NCBI RefSeq assembly: GCF_031846185.1
Contig: NZ_JAVRIF010000003.1
Span: 124,001-188,000, forward strand
Reading direction: 5' to 3'
DNA length: 64,000 nt
DNA from: Thalassotalea_H castellviae
GTDB taxonomy: Bacteria; Pseudomonadota; Gammaproteobacteria; Enterobacterales; Alteromonadaceae
The notes beneath the pieces were generated by a model. That model ran no database searches. It saw only the letters and a program-made list of their open reading frames with translations, and was not told where the DNA came from. The position numbers and the translations under genes are program-made. Positions 1 through 9,242 of this stretch are shown here, one piece after another (positions within the stretch are counted from its first letter, which is position 1; every line of letters begins with the position of its first letter).

Positions 1-8
1 CGGCAAGT

Positions 9-839
9 TTATTTTAAGCGAATACCATCTTTTTCAATGATGATTTTACCTTTTTTTAATAAGTTTCCAACGGTAGACTTAAAGGTTTTTTTGCTCACCC
101 CTAAAGTACGTTTGATAAGTTCAGGTGAACTTTTATCATGTAGGGGACTAAAGCCACCTTGTTCAGCAATATGAGCCAGTAATTTGTCTGAAAAATCATT
201 CACTTTACCTTCACCAGGGCGAGAAAGTGATAAATCAATTCGGCCATCTTCACGGATATTTTTGATATAGCCGGTTACTTTTTTACCAATACGCAAGGGT
301 TGAAAAATTTCATTATCATATAATAATCCCCAATGACGATTATTAATAATGGCTTTAAAACCTAAATCTGTTTTACCGCCAATGATCAAATCTACTTTAT
401 CCCATTTTTGATATTCTGCTGGCCATATATCTAAGAATCGGTCAATTTTACTTGAAGCGACAAGGCGTTCGGTATTTTTATCTAAATAAATATGGACTAA
501 ATAATATTTACCGGTTTCCATTTTGGAATGCTGTTCGTTGTAGGGAGCAAGTAAATCCTTTGGTAAGCCCCAATCAAGAAAAGCGCCCATTTTATTGACT
601 TGTGAAACTTTTAAGGAGGCAAATTCGCCCAGTTGAGCAAATGGTGTTTCAGTGGTGGCAATTAATCGATCTGCTGAATCGACATAAATGAATACCTTTA
701 TTTGATCATCTATTTGACAGTTTTCGGGTAAATATCGGTTAGGTAATAAAATTTCTCCCAGTTCACCGGCATCTAAATATGCTCCATTTGCCATAATGGC
801 GATAACAGAAAGAGTATTATATTGACCAATAGTTGCCAT
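9..839 (-). CDS. CvfB/YitL-family S1-like RNA-binding protein
   Basis: A 276-residue protein resembling the CvfB (YitL) family: several OB/S1-like beta-barrel segments (about residues 1-60, 65-130 and 150-210) followed by a winged-helix C-terminus (about 220-276). The S1 hallmark is seen near residues 188-208, where GYIKNIREDGRIDLSLS matches the end of an S1 fold. Family members bind RNA and affect expression of virulence or stress genes in firmicutes; the role in gammaproteobacteria is not established. No signal peptide or membrane segment, so cytosolic. Length is normal for the family. The downstream neighbour lies outside the window. Confidence 0.85.
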   Translation of the reverse strand: MATIGQYNTLSVIAIMANGAYLDAGELGEILLPNRYLPENCQIDDQIKVFIYVDSADRLIATTETPFAQLGEFASLKVSQVNKMGAFLDWGLPKDLLAPYNEQHSKMETGKYYLVHIYLDKNTERLVASSKIDRFLDIWPAEYQKWDKVDLIIGGKTDLGFKAIINNRHWGLLYDNEIFQPLRIGKKVTGYIKNIREDGRIDLSLSRPGEGKVNDFSDKLLAHIAEQGGFSPLHDKSSPELIKRTLGVSKKTFKSTVGNLLKKGKIIIEKDGIRLK

Positions 840-963
840 AGTTTTCGCTCTAAATTTTTGATAAATGAAAAAGACTAAACATATTATATCGTATTGCTTT
901 ACTTGCGTGTTGACTATTCGAATAAATAGCGTCTTTTTGAATGTTTAACGCAAAATTTAATCA

Positions 964-1413
964 TTATTTATGCTTTTTTACTGTCTCTTTCGCGCGTATA
1001 TATTGGGCATGACTTAAATGTAAAAGATCAGAAATGCGCCTGATGATATGGTCTTCAATACTGGCTATTTCGCCATCAGCCATGGCTAGTTGCCATAGTA
1101 ACGTAATGATATGTTCTTTTTCTTGCGGCGAATAATGGCTATTAATTTTTGAGGTAAATTGATGAAAATCTATCGCATGTTCGCTTAATTCAATTGCTTG
1201 CTGTATTAATTCTTTTACTTCACTGGGCGACAGAGAAAATTGCTTGGAAATAATCTTAGTGAGCAATGACTGCTCTGCATCATCTAAATGACCATCAGCT
1301 CTCATAACTTCGCATAATAAAACAGTACAGGCCATTTCTACACTTAAAGGCTTTGGATCTGAAGATTCTTCCTCATTTAATGACTGAAAAAATGCTGATA
1401 TTTTCGCTAACAT
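964..1413 (-). CDS. TerB-family protein
   Basis: A 149-residue, helix-rich acidic protein of the TerB/DjlA-N superfamily. Two repeated acidic signatures, MRADGHLDDAE (about residue 37) and MADGEIASIEDHII (about 110), are the metal-binding loops typical of TerB folds. There is no J domain, so it is not DjlA. TerB-like proteins are linked to tellurite or stress responses, but stand-alone copies like this are widespread and mostly uncharacterised. Divergent from nagX and tandem with the CvfB-like gene, 124 bases away. No export signal. Confidence 0.8.
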   Translation of the reverse strand: MLAKISAFFQSLNEEESSDPKPLSVEMACTVLLCEVMRADGHLDDAEQSLLTKIISKQFSLSPSEVKELIQQAIELSEHAIDFHQFTSKINSHYSPQEKEHIITLLWQLAMADGEIASIEDHIIRRISDLLHLSHAQYIRAKETVKKHK

Positions 1414-1532
1414 AATTTATTCCTCTTTTTTGCTTATTGTTGTGTTTTATCACAAAGAACTCAAGGCGCTAACCGCAATAATTTGTGTCAGAGCGAGCTA
1501 ATTTTAATCTTTAGTGAGTTTAAGCCTAATAG

Positions 1533-1561
1533 TTGCTATTTCGTTGATTGCTACTTACAAT
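1533..1561 (+). promoter_or_regulatory. Predicted sigma70 promoter of nagX
   Basis: A -35 hexamer TTGCTA (1533-1538) and a -10 hexamer TACAAT (1556-1561) are separated by exactly 17 bases. Transcription would start near 1568, inside the NagR-type palindrome, which suits repression. Pattern match only. Confidence 0.5.
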
Positions 1562-1566
1562 AACTA

Positions 1567-1584
1567 AATGACAGCGCTGTCTAT
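1567..1584. promoter_or_regulatory. NagR-type operator upstream of nagX
   Basis: The sequence AATGACAGCGCTGTCTAT contains the perfect 12-base palindrome GACAGCGCTGTC (1570-1581). It closely matches the AATGACARCGYTGTCATT motif described for the LacI-family N-acetylglucosamine regulator NagR in Shewanella and relatives; only the last few bases of the right arm differ. It overlaps the expected transcription start and lies 39 bases before the nagX ATG. Confidence 0.7.
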
Positions 1585-1622
1585 TGCGTGTTGTATATTA
1601 ATTATCATAAAAACAAAGGGTA

Positions 1623-2774
1623 ATGATGAGCCAAGTTCAAGAGCCAACAGTAGCAACTCCCGTGAAAAAGAAACGACTATTATCAATTGACGCGTTACGC
1701 GGGTTTGACATGTTTTGGATTTTGGGTGGTGAGAAGCTGTTCGCAGCTTTTTTTATTATTACTGGTTGGTCTTTATTTCATATCGGTGCTGAGCAAATGC
1801 AGCATTCTGCTTGGCATGGGTTTACCGCGTACGATCTGATCTTTCCTCTTTTTATTTTCCTATCAGGAGTTAGTTTAGGTATCGCCGCAAAGCCGTTATC
1901 TAGTTATCCGCCAAGACAAGCAAAAGCGATTCTATTACAAGGCGTAAAACGCTTAGTGTTATTAATTATTTTTGGTGTTTTATATAATCATGGTTGGGGA
2001 ACGGGTATGCCTGCATCACCTGAAGATATTCGTTATGCCAGTGTTTTAGGGCGCATTGGAATATCGTGGTTTATTGCAGCATTATTGGTTTGGTATGTCA
2101 GTGAAAGAACACAGTGGATTGTTGCTGTTGCTATATTAGTGATTTATTGGTTGTTATTATCTTTTGTATCAATTGGCGAGCTAGGTGGAGGAAACTTTAC
2201 TGCCGAAGGCGCGTTAAATGTTTGGTTTGACCAAACCTTTCTGCCTGGCACGACTTATCGAAACTTACCGTTAGATCCTGAAGGCATATTGTCAAACGTT
2301 AATTCAGTGGTTAATGCCTTAATCGGCGTCTTTATTGGCCGTTATATGATAAAGCATCAGGCAAATGCGCAATACTTACTTATTCGGTTAGTCATTTTGG
2401 CTGGTGTCTTACTTTTGCTTGGTTACGTGTGGGGGCAATTTTTTCCGATTAATAAAACGTTATGGACAAGTTCCTTTGTCTTAGTCACAACTGGTTATAG
2501 TGTGCTTTTACTGGCACTGTTTTATGCGTTGGTTGATGTGATTTGTTTAACCCGTTGGGCGAAATTTTTTGCTGTAATTGGCACAAACTCTATTATTGTT
2601 TACTTAGGTTCAAGTTTAATCAATTGGCAATATACCAGTAAAAGCCTGTTCGGTGGCTTGATAAAAATAGCTCCAGCTGGTTGGCAAGACATTATTTTAT
2701 TCGGCGGTATGTTATTACTGCAATGGCTTGTTTTATATTGGTTATATTGTCGAAAAATATTCATAAAAGTTTAA
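1623..2774 (+). CDS. nagX: NagX: membrane acyltransferase-like protein of the GlcNAc regulon (DUF5009)
   Basis: A 383-residue polytopic membrane protein of the DUF5009/HGSNAT-like family. The N-terminal signature RLLSIDALRGFDMFWI (about residues 18-33) and the segment AYDLIFPLFIFLSGVSLGIA (about 69-88) are characteristic. About ten hydrophobic segments follow. In Alteromonadales this family is encoded in chitin/N-acetylglucosamine loci as nagX and is thought to modify or transport GlcNAc at the inner membrane; the exact reaction is unsettled. The NagR-like box just upstream supports this assignment. Two adjacent ATG codons (1623, 1626) could start it. No other nag gene lies in the window, so this is an outlying regulon member. 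Confidence 0.85.
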   Translation: MMSQVQEPTVATPVKKKRLLSIDALRGFDMFWILGGEKLFAAFFIITGWSLFHIGAEQMQHSAWHGFTAYDLIFPLFIFLSGVSLGIAAKPLSSYPPRQAKAILLQGVKRLVLLIIFGVLYNHGWGTGMPASPEDIRYASVLGRIGISWFIAALLVWYVSERTQWIVAVAILVIYWLLLSFVSIGELGGGNFTAEGALNVWFDQTFLPGTTYRNLPLDPEGILSNVNSVVNALIGVFIGRYMIKHQANAQYLLIRLVILAGVLLLLGYVWGQFFPINKTLWTSSFVLVTTGYSVLLLALFYALVDVICLTRWAKFFAVIGTNSIIVYLGSSLINWQYTSKSLFGGLIKIAPAGWQDIILFGGMLLLQWLVLYWLYCRKIFIKV

Positions 2775-2933
2775 AAGTTAGTTATTTTCACCAAAATATA
2801 ATTAAAAGGATTTTATTATCGGCTTTTTAAAAGTGTATCTTCACAAAAAACGTTTAATTAAAATCCATATAAAACAATAAGATAGTTAGCTTAACTTGTT
2901 TTTCTCGTTCTTCATCGCATTTCGGCGCGATAC

Positions 2934-2962
2934 TTGTAACAAGCGTTTACAACTTTTGTAAA
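2934..2962. promoter_or_regulatory. Inverted-repeat cluster upstream of the RND efflux operon
   Basis: TTTACAA (2946-2952) and TTGTAAA (2956-2962) form a perfect 7-base inverted repeat around CTT. A third half-site, TTGTAAC, lies at 2934-2940. A perfect -10 hexamer TATAAT follows at 2992-2997 without a good -35 at the right spacing. The arrangement looks like a regulator site of the efflux operon, about 85 bases before its start. The regulator is not identified. Confidence 0.35.
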
Positions 2963-3045
2963 ATATCATGCTAGTAATTCGTTATCATTACTATAATTAA
3001 TATTTTATAACTTGTTACACTTGTACACATTTACCCGAGGAATTA

Positions 3046-4254
3046 GTGGTGACTAGAAAAAAACAAATTATTGTCCCTATTGTCATATTAATCGCAGGAA
3101 TATTACTTTTCATGGCATTTTCAAGTATGAAAAAGCCACCAGAAGAAAAAGCGAAAATTGATAATACCCCTATCGTTGCAGTGGAAGAAATTACTGTTGC
3201 GCCAATGACATTAACTGTCAATTCTTACGGCATTGTTACGCCAAAATATGAAACAGAAATTGTTGCTCAAGTGAGTGGTTTAGTGGTTGAGTTATCTGAA
3301 ACCTTTGTTCGTGGTGGTTTTGTTAAGAAAGATCAACTGTTAGCGAGAATTGATCCAAGTGACTATGAAGCTGCTTTGATTGATGCAGAGGCTAATCTTG
3401 CTTCAGCACTAGCCGCATTAGAACAAGAACAAGCACAAGGTAAAGTCGCAGAACGTGAATGGAAACAAATTACCGACGCTTCTCCTACTGAATTAAGTTT
3501 ACGTAAACCGCAACTAGAGCAAGAATTAGCACGCGTTAAAGCGGCGCAAGCATCAGTATTAAGAGCGAAAAGAAATCTTGAACGTACTGAGATTAAAGCT
3601 CCTTATGATGCCATGATTGAAGATCGTAATATTGGTTTAGGCGCGTTTGTTGGTACTGGCAGTCGTGTCGGCAAAGTTTTAGGCACAGGGACGGCTGAAG
3701 TCAGGTTACCTGTCGCTGATAATCAATTGAAATTTTTAATTAAACAAGGTGAAAACGCTGAAGTGGATTTAGTTGGTACCTACGCGGGTATTGATACAAC
3801 GTGGCAAGCACATATTGCTCGTTCAGAAGGGGTTATTGATAATAAAAGTCGTATGAGTTATTTAGTGGCAGAAATTAAAGACCCATACTCACTTTCAACG
3901 TCTCAAGAAGAGAAAAAAACACCCCTTAGATTTGGTTCATATGTAAACGCTAATATTTTCGGATTATCGTTAGCACAAGCGACTAAATTACCCCGTTATT
4001 TAGTGGTTAATAACAAAGTAGCGATCTTAAATGAAGAATCAAAACTTCATTTTGTTGATATTGAAATTGTCCGTCAGGAAGGCGGAGACGTCATTGTCTC
4101 TAGCGGTTTAGCACATGGTGATCAATTAATTACTTCGGCACTTGATTATCCGGTTGATGGTATGAAGTTAGCCTTACCGGGAGATAAATCTGAAAATATT
4201 GACGCTGAAGAAAATAAAGAGACTGACACACAAATCGCGAGTGTTAAGGACTAA
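3046..4254 (+). CDS. RND efflux periplasmic adaptor subunit (HlyD/AcrA family)
   Basis: A 402-residue membrane fusion protein. One N-terminal membrane anchor (about residues 7-26) takes the place of a lipobox. It is followed by a barrel-sandwich segment (VAQVSGLVVELSETFVRGG, about 67-85), a coiled-coil hairpin rich in Ala/Glu/Gln (about 105-175), the returning lipoyl half (RTEIKAPYDAMI, near 183) and beta-barrel domains. It would bridge the inner-membrane pump encoded next to an outer-membrane TolC-type channel that is not encoded here. Start is GTG at 3046 or 3049, with GAGG just upstream. The stop abuts the pump gene, so they form an operon. Confidence 0.9.
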   Translation: MVTRKKQIIVPIVILIAGILLFMAFSSMKKPPEEKAKIDNTPIVAVEEITVAPMTLTVNSYGIVTPKYETEIVAQVSGLVVELSETFVRGGFVKKDQLLARIDPSDYEAALIDAEANLASALAALEQEQAQGKVAEREWKQITDASPTELSLRKPQLEQELARVKAAQASVLRAKRNLERTEIKAPYDAMIEDRNIGLGAFVGTGSRVGKVLGTGTAEVRLPVADNQLKFLIKQGENAEVDLVGTYAGIDTTWQAHIARSEGVIDNKSRMSYLVAEIKDPYSLSTSQEEKKTPLRFGSYVNANIFGLSLAQATKLPRYLVVNNKVAILNEESKLHFVDIEIVRQEGGDVIVSSGLAHGDQLITSALDYPVDGMKLALPGDKSENIDAEENKETDTQIASVKD

Positions 4255-7200
4255 ATGATGGATGATACGCATAAAGGCATAATTGCTTGGTTTGCACGCA
4301 ATAGCGTTGCTGCCAATCTATTAATGATATTTATCTTAATTGGTGGTTTATTAACAATTCAAACCATTAATAAGCAAATGTTTCCGCAAGTGAAAATTAA
4401 TTGGATTTCTTATTCAGCACCTTATCCTGGCGCTGCTCCTCAAGAGGTAGAAGAAGGGATCACGATAAAAATTGAAGAAGCATTGGAAACGGTTCAAGGT
4501 TTAAAACGAGTGATTACCTATTCAAACCGCAACTATTCAAATGGTTGGTTTGAAGTGGAATTGGATTATGATCCGCAGATTGTTTTAGAAGAAGTTAAAT
4601 CAGCAATTGATTCTATTTCAAGTTTCCCTGATGGCATGGAACGCATTAAAGTTGAGCGTGAAAAATTCCGTCAAGAGGTGATGTACATAAGTTTGTATGG
4701 TGATTTAACAAACGGAGAGTTAAAAGAGCTTGGCCGTAAAATTCATAATGAAATTCAACAGTTACCATTAATTAATATTTCTGAGTTCTATAGTGGTTTA
4801 GGCTATGAAATCTCAGTTGAAGTCAGTAAAGATAAACTACGTGAATATGGTTTAAGTTTTAATGATGTTGCTAGATCTGTGCGAAATTATTCACGCAATA
4901 TGTCAGCAGGGCAAATTCGCGCTGAAAACGGTTATATTAACTTGCGTGTTGAAAACCAAGCTTATCGTGGTCATGAATTTGAACAAATCCCTGTTATAAC
5001 ATTAGAAGATGGCACAAAAGTTTTATTAGGCGATATCGCTAATATTATTGATGGTTTTCAAGAAGGTCTTCAGTACTCTAAATTTAACGGTAAAAATTCT
5101 GTCACTTTCTTTATAGGTGCAGCTGATAATCAAAGTATTACCGATGTTGCCAAAGTGGTAAATCAATATGTTGAATCAAAATCGGATGCACTCCCTGCAG
5201 GCGTTGAACTAGAAACTTGGGTAGATATGACTTATTACCTAGAAGGCCGTTTAAATATGATGCTTGAAAACATGGAGAGTGGAGCGGTATTGGTCTTCAT
5301 CATGTTGGCGTTATTTTTACGTGTGCGTTTAGCTTTTTGGGTAATGATGGGGTTACCGGTATGTTTCTTAGGTACTTTATTGCTGATGCCGATGGAATTT
5401 ATCGACGTGACCATCAATGTCATTAGTTTATTCGCTTTTATCTTAGTACTCGGTATTGTTGTTGATGATGCAATAGTGATGGGCGAAAGTGCTCATGATG
5501 AAATAGAAGCAAGTGGTCATAGTACCGAAAGTGTTATTCGAGGGGTTAAGCGAGTCGCCATGCCAGCAACGTTTGGTGTGTTAACAACTATCGCGGTCTT
5601 TGTGCCTTTCCTCTTTGGTGAAGGACCTTCATCAGCTTTTGGTAAAGCGATTGGCGCTGTAGTTGTGTTGTGTTTAATTTTCTCATTAATCGAGTCAAAA
5701 CTTATTTTGCCTGCACATTTAGTGAAAATGAAAATTAAAGAATTCAATCCTAAGAATCCGTTGGATCGTTTACGTGCGTGGATTGATACAAAACTAAAAG
5801 TGTTTATTGAGAAAAAATATCGTCCTGCTTTAGCGGTATGTATCGAGTATCGTTACGCGGTATTTATGTTCTTCATTAGCTTAATGTTGATCAGTGCTGG
5901 CTTATTTGCCGGTGGTTTTGTTCGTTTTATTGGCCAACCGAAAATTCCTCATGATTTTCCACGTATTAGTGTGGAAATGAATGTTGATGCTTCAGAAAAA
6001 GCAACCCTTAAAACGCTGTTAGATATTGAAAAAATTATTTACAAAATAGATCAAGATATTGAAGCAGAACATGGCACAAGTATGATCTCTGATATGCAAG
6101 TTGATCTTCGTAGTCGTACAAGTGGTCGGGTAATGGTAAAACTAGTGATCCCTAAACTTAGACCCATGAATACTTTTGAACTAGCTGAATTATGGCGTGC
6201 GGCTATTCCTAATTATCCAGGTATGAAGTCGTTATCAATTGATGACAACTTGTTTGGAGGCGGACGAGACGATGGAGATATCGCCTTTAGATTAGAAAGT
6301 CAAAGTGACGCTCAACTTTTAGCCGCTGCAAAAGTGTTAAAAGAAAAACTCAATACCCTTAAAGGGGTTGGTGATGTTAATGATAGCCGTCAAACCAGTG
6401 CAAAAGAAGTACAACTTGAACTTAAGCCGTTAGCATATAGTTTAGGACTTACATTGTCTGATGTAGCTTCTCAAGTGAGTTACAGTTTTTATGGCTTAGA
6501 AGCACAGCGAATATTACGTGATACCGAAGAAGTGAAAGTAATGGTTCGTTATCCATTAGAACAACGTAGCTCTGTCGGCCATGTTGATAATGTGATGATT
6601 CAAGCACCAAATGGAGCCGAGCTACCATTATCTGAACTTGCTGATATCAGCTTAACCGATGGCGTTACTCGTATTCGTCGTGAAAATGGAAATCGCACCA
6701 TAAATGTTTGGGCAAGTGTTGACGCGGATCAAGTAGAACCTTTTGAAGTGGCTAAAGATATTCGTGATAACTTTATCCCACAATTATTGCGTCAGTTCCC
6801 ACAAGTACAAAGTGAGGTTTCAGGACGTATTCAAGAAGAAATGGAAAGTGCAGATTCACAATTACGTGATTTTGTTATTTCGCTTCTGGTTATTTTCTCG
6901 TTATTAGCGATACCTTTAAAATCGTACTCACAAGCTATGATGATTATGGTGGTAATTCCGTTCGGTGTTATTGGTGCTGTTATGGGTCACTTGTTCTTAG
7001 GTATGGATTTAAGTGCCTTATCTGTGATGGGAATATTAGCGGCTTCAGGTGTGGTGGTGAATGACTCGTTAGTGATGGTTGATTATGTCAACAATTCTAG
7101 AAAGTCAGGTGTTCCTTTAAAAGATGCGGTTATGTTTGCGGGAACTAAGCGCTTTAGAGCGATTATGTTAACGTCGTTAACCACGTTTATGGGCTTAGCA

Positions 7201-7407
7201 CCCATTATCTTCTTTGAAACAAGTGCACAAGCGCAAATTGTTATTCCGATGGCTATCTCTTTATCCTTCGGTGTCCTCTTTGCTACTGTGGTAACGTTAA
7301 TATTAATTCCGACGTTATATGTCATTATTGAAGATTTAAAACGAGTATTTTCGCGGAAAAAGAAAAAGAAACTGATCGAACCAAGCGGTGAGGAAGTTAC
7401 TTCGTAA
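4255..7407 (+). CDS. RND efflux transporter permease subunit (AcrB/HAE1-type superfamily)
   Basis: A 1050-residue inner-membrane proton-driven pump with the two-fold RND layout: a TM helix near residue 12-30, a large periplasmic loop, a TM bundle (about 335-485), a second TM near 545, a second periplasmic loop, and a final TM bundle (about 870-1030). The proton-relay motif GIVVDDAIVMGE in the fourth TM and its counterpart NDSLVMVDYVNNSR are present. Starts with ATGATG directly after the adaptor's stop codon, so the two are cotranscribed; a strong terminator follows. Substrate cannot be told from sequence; drug, detergent or fatty-acid efflux are all possible. Confidence 0.93.
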   Translation: MMDDTHKGIIAWFARNSVAANLLMIFILIGGLLTIQTINKQMFPQVKINWISYSAPYPGAAPQEVEEGITIKIEEALETVQGLKRVITYSNRNYSNGWFEVELDYDPQIVLEEVKSAIDSISSFPDGMERIKVEREKFRQEVMYISLYGDLTNGELKELGRKIHNEIQQLPLINISEFYSGLGYEISVEVSKDKLREYGLSFNDVARSVRNYSRNMSAGQIRAENGYINLRVENQAYRGHEFEQIPVITLEDGTKVLLGDIANIIDGFQEGLQYSKFNGKNSVTFFIGAADNQSITDVAKVVNQYVESKSDALPAGVELETWVDMTYYLEGRLNMMLENMESGAVLVFIMLALFLRVRLAFWVMMGLPVCFLGTLLLMPMEFIDVTINVISLFAFILVLGIVVDDAIVMGESAHDEIEASGHSTESVIRGVKRVAMPATFGVLTTIAVFVPFLFGEGPSSAFGKAIGAVVVLCLIFSLIESKLILPAHLVKMKIKEFNPKNPLDRLRAWIDTKLKVFIEKKYRPALAVCIEYRYAVFMFFISLMLISAGLFAGGFVRFIGQPKIPHDFPRISVEMNVDASEKATLKTLLDIEKIIYKIDQDIEAEHGTSMISDMQVDLRSRTSGRVMVKLVIPKLRPMNTFELAELWRAAIPNYPGMKSLSIDDNLFGGGRDDGDIAFRLESQSDAQLLAAAKVLKEKLNTLKGVGDVNDSRQTSAKEVQLELKPLAYSLGLTLSDVASQVSYSFYGLEAQRILRDTEEVKVMVRYPLEQRSSVGHVDNVMIQAPNGAELPLSELADISLTDGVTRIRRENGNRTINVWASVDADQVEPFEVAKDIRDNFIPQLLRQFPQVQSEVSGRIQEEMESADSQLRDFVISLLVIFSLLAIPLKSYSQAMMIMVVIPFGVIGAVMGHLFLGMDLSALSVMGILAASGVVVNDSLVMVDYVNNSRKSGVPLKDAVMFAGTKRFRAIMLTSLTTFMGLAPIIFFETSAQAQIVIPMAISLSFGVLFATVVTLILIPTLYVIIEDLKRVFSRKKKKKLIEPSGEEVTS

Positions 7408-7434
7408 CGCTTAGATAGATCGTGAACATTTATC

Positions 7435-7466
7435 AAACCAGTTATTGAAAAATAACTGGTTTTTTT
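7435..7466 (+). terminator. Intrinsic terminator of the RND operon
   Basis: A perfect 12-base stem (7435-7446 with 7451-7462) encloses a GAAA tetraloop and runs into a T tract ending at 7466. It lies 27 bases after the pump gene's stop codon. Confidence 0.92.
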
Positions 7467-7716
7467 ATGGAAAAATTTAATTTTTATGCTTGATAAAAAT
7501 TCATTTAACTAATGTCGAAGACACTTGCAAGACAATAAAGAAACTGTCAAAGTGAAGGTGACTTCGCTCGCTGATTTGCTCAAGGAGGTTATTGCTACAA
7601 AAATGATTGTCGATCATTTTGTCAGCTACATCGTTATGCTTCTGGTGCATAGCCACAGGTATAGAAAGTGACATATTGGTTGACCCATTGTTTATCAATA
7701 ATTATGGAACTTTTAT
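7467..7716. other. Intergenic region before the PhoH-like gene
   Basis: About 250 bases with no convincing gene. A 65-codon minus-strand frame exists but has no recognisable product and no ribosome-binding site. The promoter of the PhoH-like gene must lie here, but no clear hexamer pair stands out. Confidence 0.4.
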
Positions 7717-9096
7717 ATGACTGAAGAAAAAATTACTTATATTTTAGACACCAATATTTTACTGCACGAACCTTTCGCTTTCTTATCTTTCCAAGAACAC
7801 GATGTTGTTGTACCAATGACCGTACTAGAGGAATTAGACTCGATTAAAGATCGTCATAAAGACGTAAGTAGAGATGCTAGAGTCGCTATTCGAGCTTTAG
7901 AAGATGCTTTAGCTGATGCTACCCCAGAAGAAGTGATGGCAGGTGTGTCATTGCCGAATCATAACGATGACAATGTTACAGGGCGATTAGCTATTTTTAA
8001 TGATTACATGTTAGAACAAACCGCAGGAAAGCTATCGTTTAACGAAAATGATAATCGCATTATTAATACCGCGATCCATATTCAAAACATCAACAAAGAT
8101 CGCAAAGTCGTATTAGTCACTAAAGATATCAATATGCGATTAAAAGCAAAAGGCGCAGGGCTGAACTTTGTCGAAGATTACCGAACCGATCAGCTCATAG
8201 ATGATATTCAGTTTTTAACTAAAGGCTACCATCAATTTTCAGGAGATTTTTGGGCGCACGTGAATGATTGTGAAAGTGAAACTGAAGGGCGAAATACCAC
8301 GCATTATATTAAAAAAGATCTCCTTCCTAGTGTTTATATGAATGAATATTTATTGGATGAAGGAGAGCATTTTGCCGGAAAAGTAACCGGTTGGGATGAA
8401 GAAAACTTAGCCATTACTGATATCAGTCGTGAACGTTTAATGTCAAAGCAGGCATGGGGCATTCATCCGAAAAATGTTTATCAAGGAATGGCAATGGACG
8501 CTTTACTTGATCCAAGTATCGATTTAGTCATATTAACGGGACCTGCCGGTTGTGGTAAAACTTTGCTGGCATTAGCTTCTGCGCTTGAATTGGTGGTTGA
8601 ACGTGGTCTATACGATAAAGTTATCGTGACAAGGAGTACCCCCGAAATCGCAGAATCTATTGGCTTTTTGCCTGGCACGGAAGAAGAAAAAATGGCGCCA
8701 TGGCTCGCTGCCATTACTGACTCATTAGAGGTGTTACATAAACAGGATGAAAACATGGATGGTAGCTTAAATTACATTATGGATAAGGCGAATATTCAAT
8801 TTAAGTCAGTCAACTTTATGCGTGGTCGTAGTATTCAAAATGCCATCGTATTGCTGGATGAATGTCAAAATTTAACGGCGTCACAGTTAAAAACCATTAT
8901 TACACGATGCGGCGAAGGAACTAAGCTAGTGTGCTCAGGAAATTTAGCGCAAATCGATAGTAATTACTTAACGGCATTAACGTCCGGGTTAACTTATATC
9001 GTAGAACGTTTTAAAGATTTCCCTGGAAGCACGACAGTAAATCTAAATGGGGTGGTTCGTAGTCGATTAGCCTCATTTGCAGAAGAAAATTTATAA
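7717..9096 (+). CDS. PIN domain-PhoH family ATPase (PhoH2/YlaK type)
   Basis: A 459-residue fusion of an N-terminal PIN nuclease-like domain (about residues 6-150) and a C-terminal PhoH P-loop ATPase (about 240-450). The PIN acidic residues are visible in YILDTNILLHEP and in LEELDSIK. The Walker A motif is TGPAGCGKTLLALA (about residue 274) and a Walker B-like segment is AIVLLDECQNL (about 380). PhoH2 proteins are described as RNA helicase/ribonucleases. This is the usual proteobacterial form without a separate antitoxin gene. Monocistronic: its own terminator follows. Confidence 0.92.
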   Translation: MTEEKITYILDTNILLHEPFAFLSFQEHDVVVPMTVLEELDSIKDRHKDVSRDARVAIRALEDALADATPEEVMAGVSLPNHNDDNVTGRLAIFNDYMLEQTAGKLSFNENDNRIINTAIHIQNINKDRKVVLVTKDINMRLKAKGAGLNFVEDYRTDQLIDDIQFLTKGYHQFSGDFWAHVNDCESETEGRNTTHYIKKDLLPSVYMNEYLLDEGEHFAGKVTGWDEENLAITDISRERLMSKQAWGIHPKNVYQGMAMDALLDPSIDLVILTGPAGCGKTLLALASALELVVERGLYDKVIVTRSTPEIAESIGFLPGTEEEKMAPWLAAITDSLEVLHKQDENMDGSLNYIMDKANIQFKSVNFMRGRSIQNAIVLLDECQNLTASQLKTIITRCGEGTKLVCSGNLAQIDSNYLTALTSGLTYIVERFKDFPGSTTVNLNGVVRSRLASFAEENL

Positions 9097-9150
9097 GCTA
9101 ACCCAGCAAAAAATAAAATGAATGATCATCTGTAAAGAGGTGATTGATTA

Positions 9151-9183
9151 AATCAGGAGCAATATTTAGCTCCTGATTTTTTT
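9151..9183 (+). terminator. Intrinsic terminator after the PhoH-like gene
   Basis: A perfect 10-base stem (9151-9160 with 9169-9178), an 8-base loop and a T tract through 9183. It lies 55 bases beyond the stop codon and 60 bases before the convergent marC remnant. Confidence 0.9.
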
Positions 9184-9242
9184 ATGACGACTCGCCAGTT
9201 ATTCGTTAGTTTTAGTGATGGAAAGTACATGGATGAGTCACG

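Noticed and set aside
7501..7698. 65-codon minus-strand frame between the RND operon and the PhoH-like gene
   Set aside because: No recognisable domain, no ribosome-binding site, and unlike any known small protein; probably chance.
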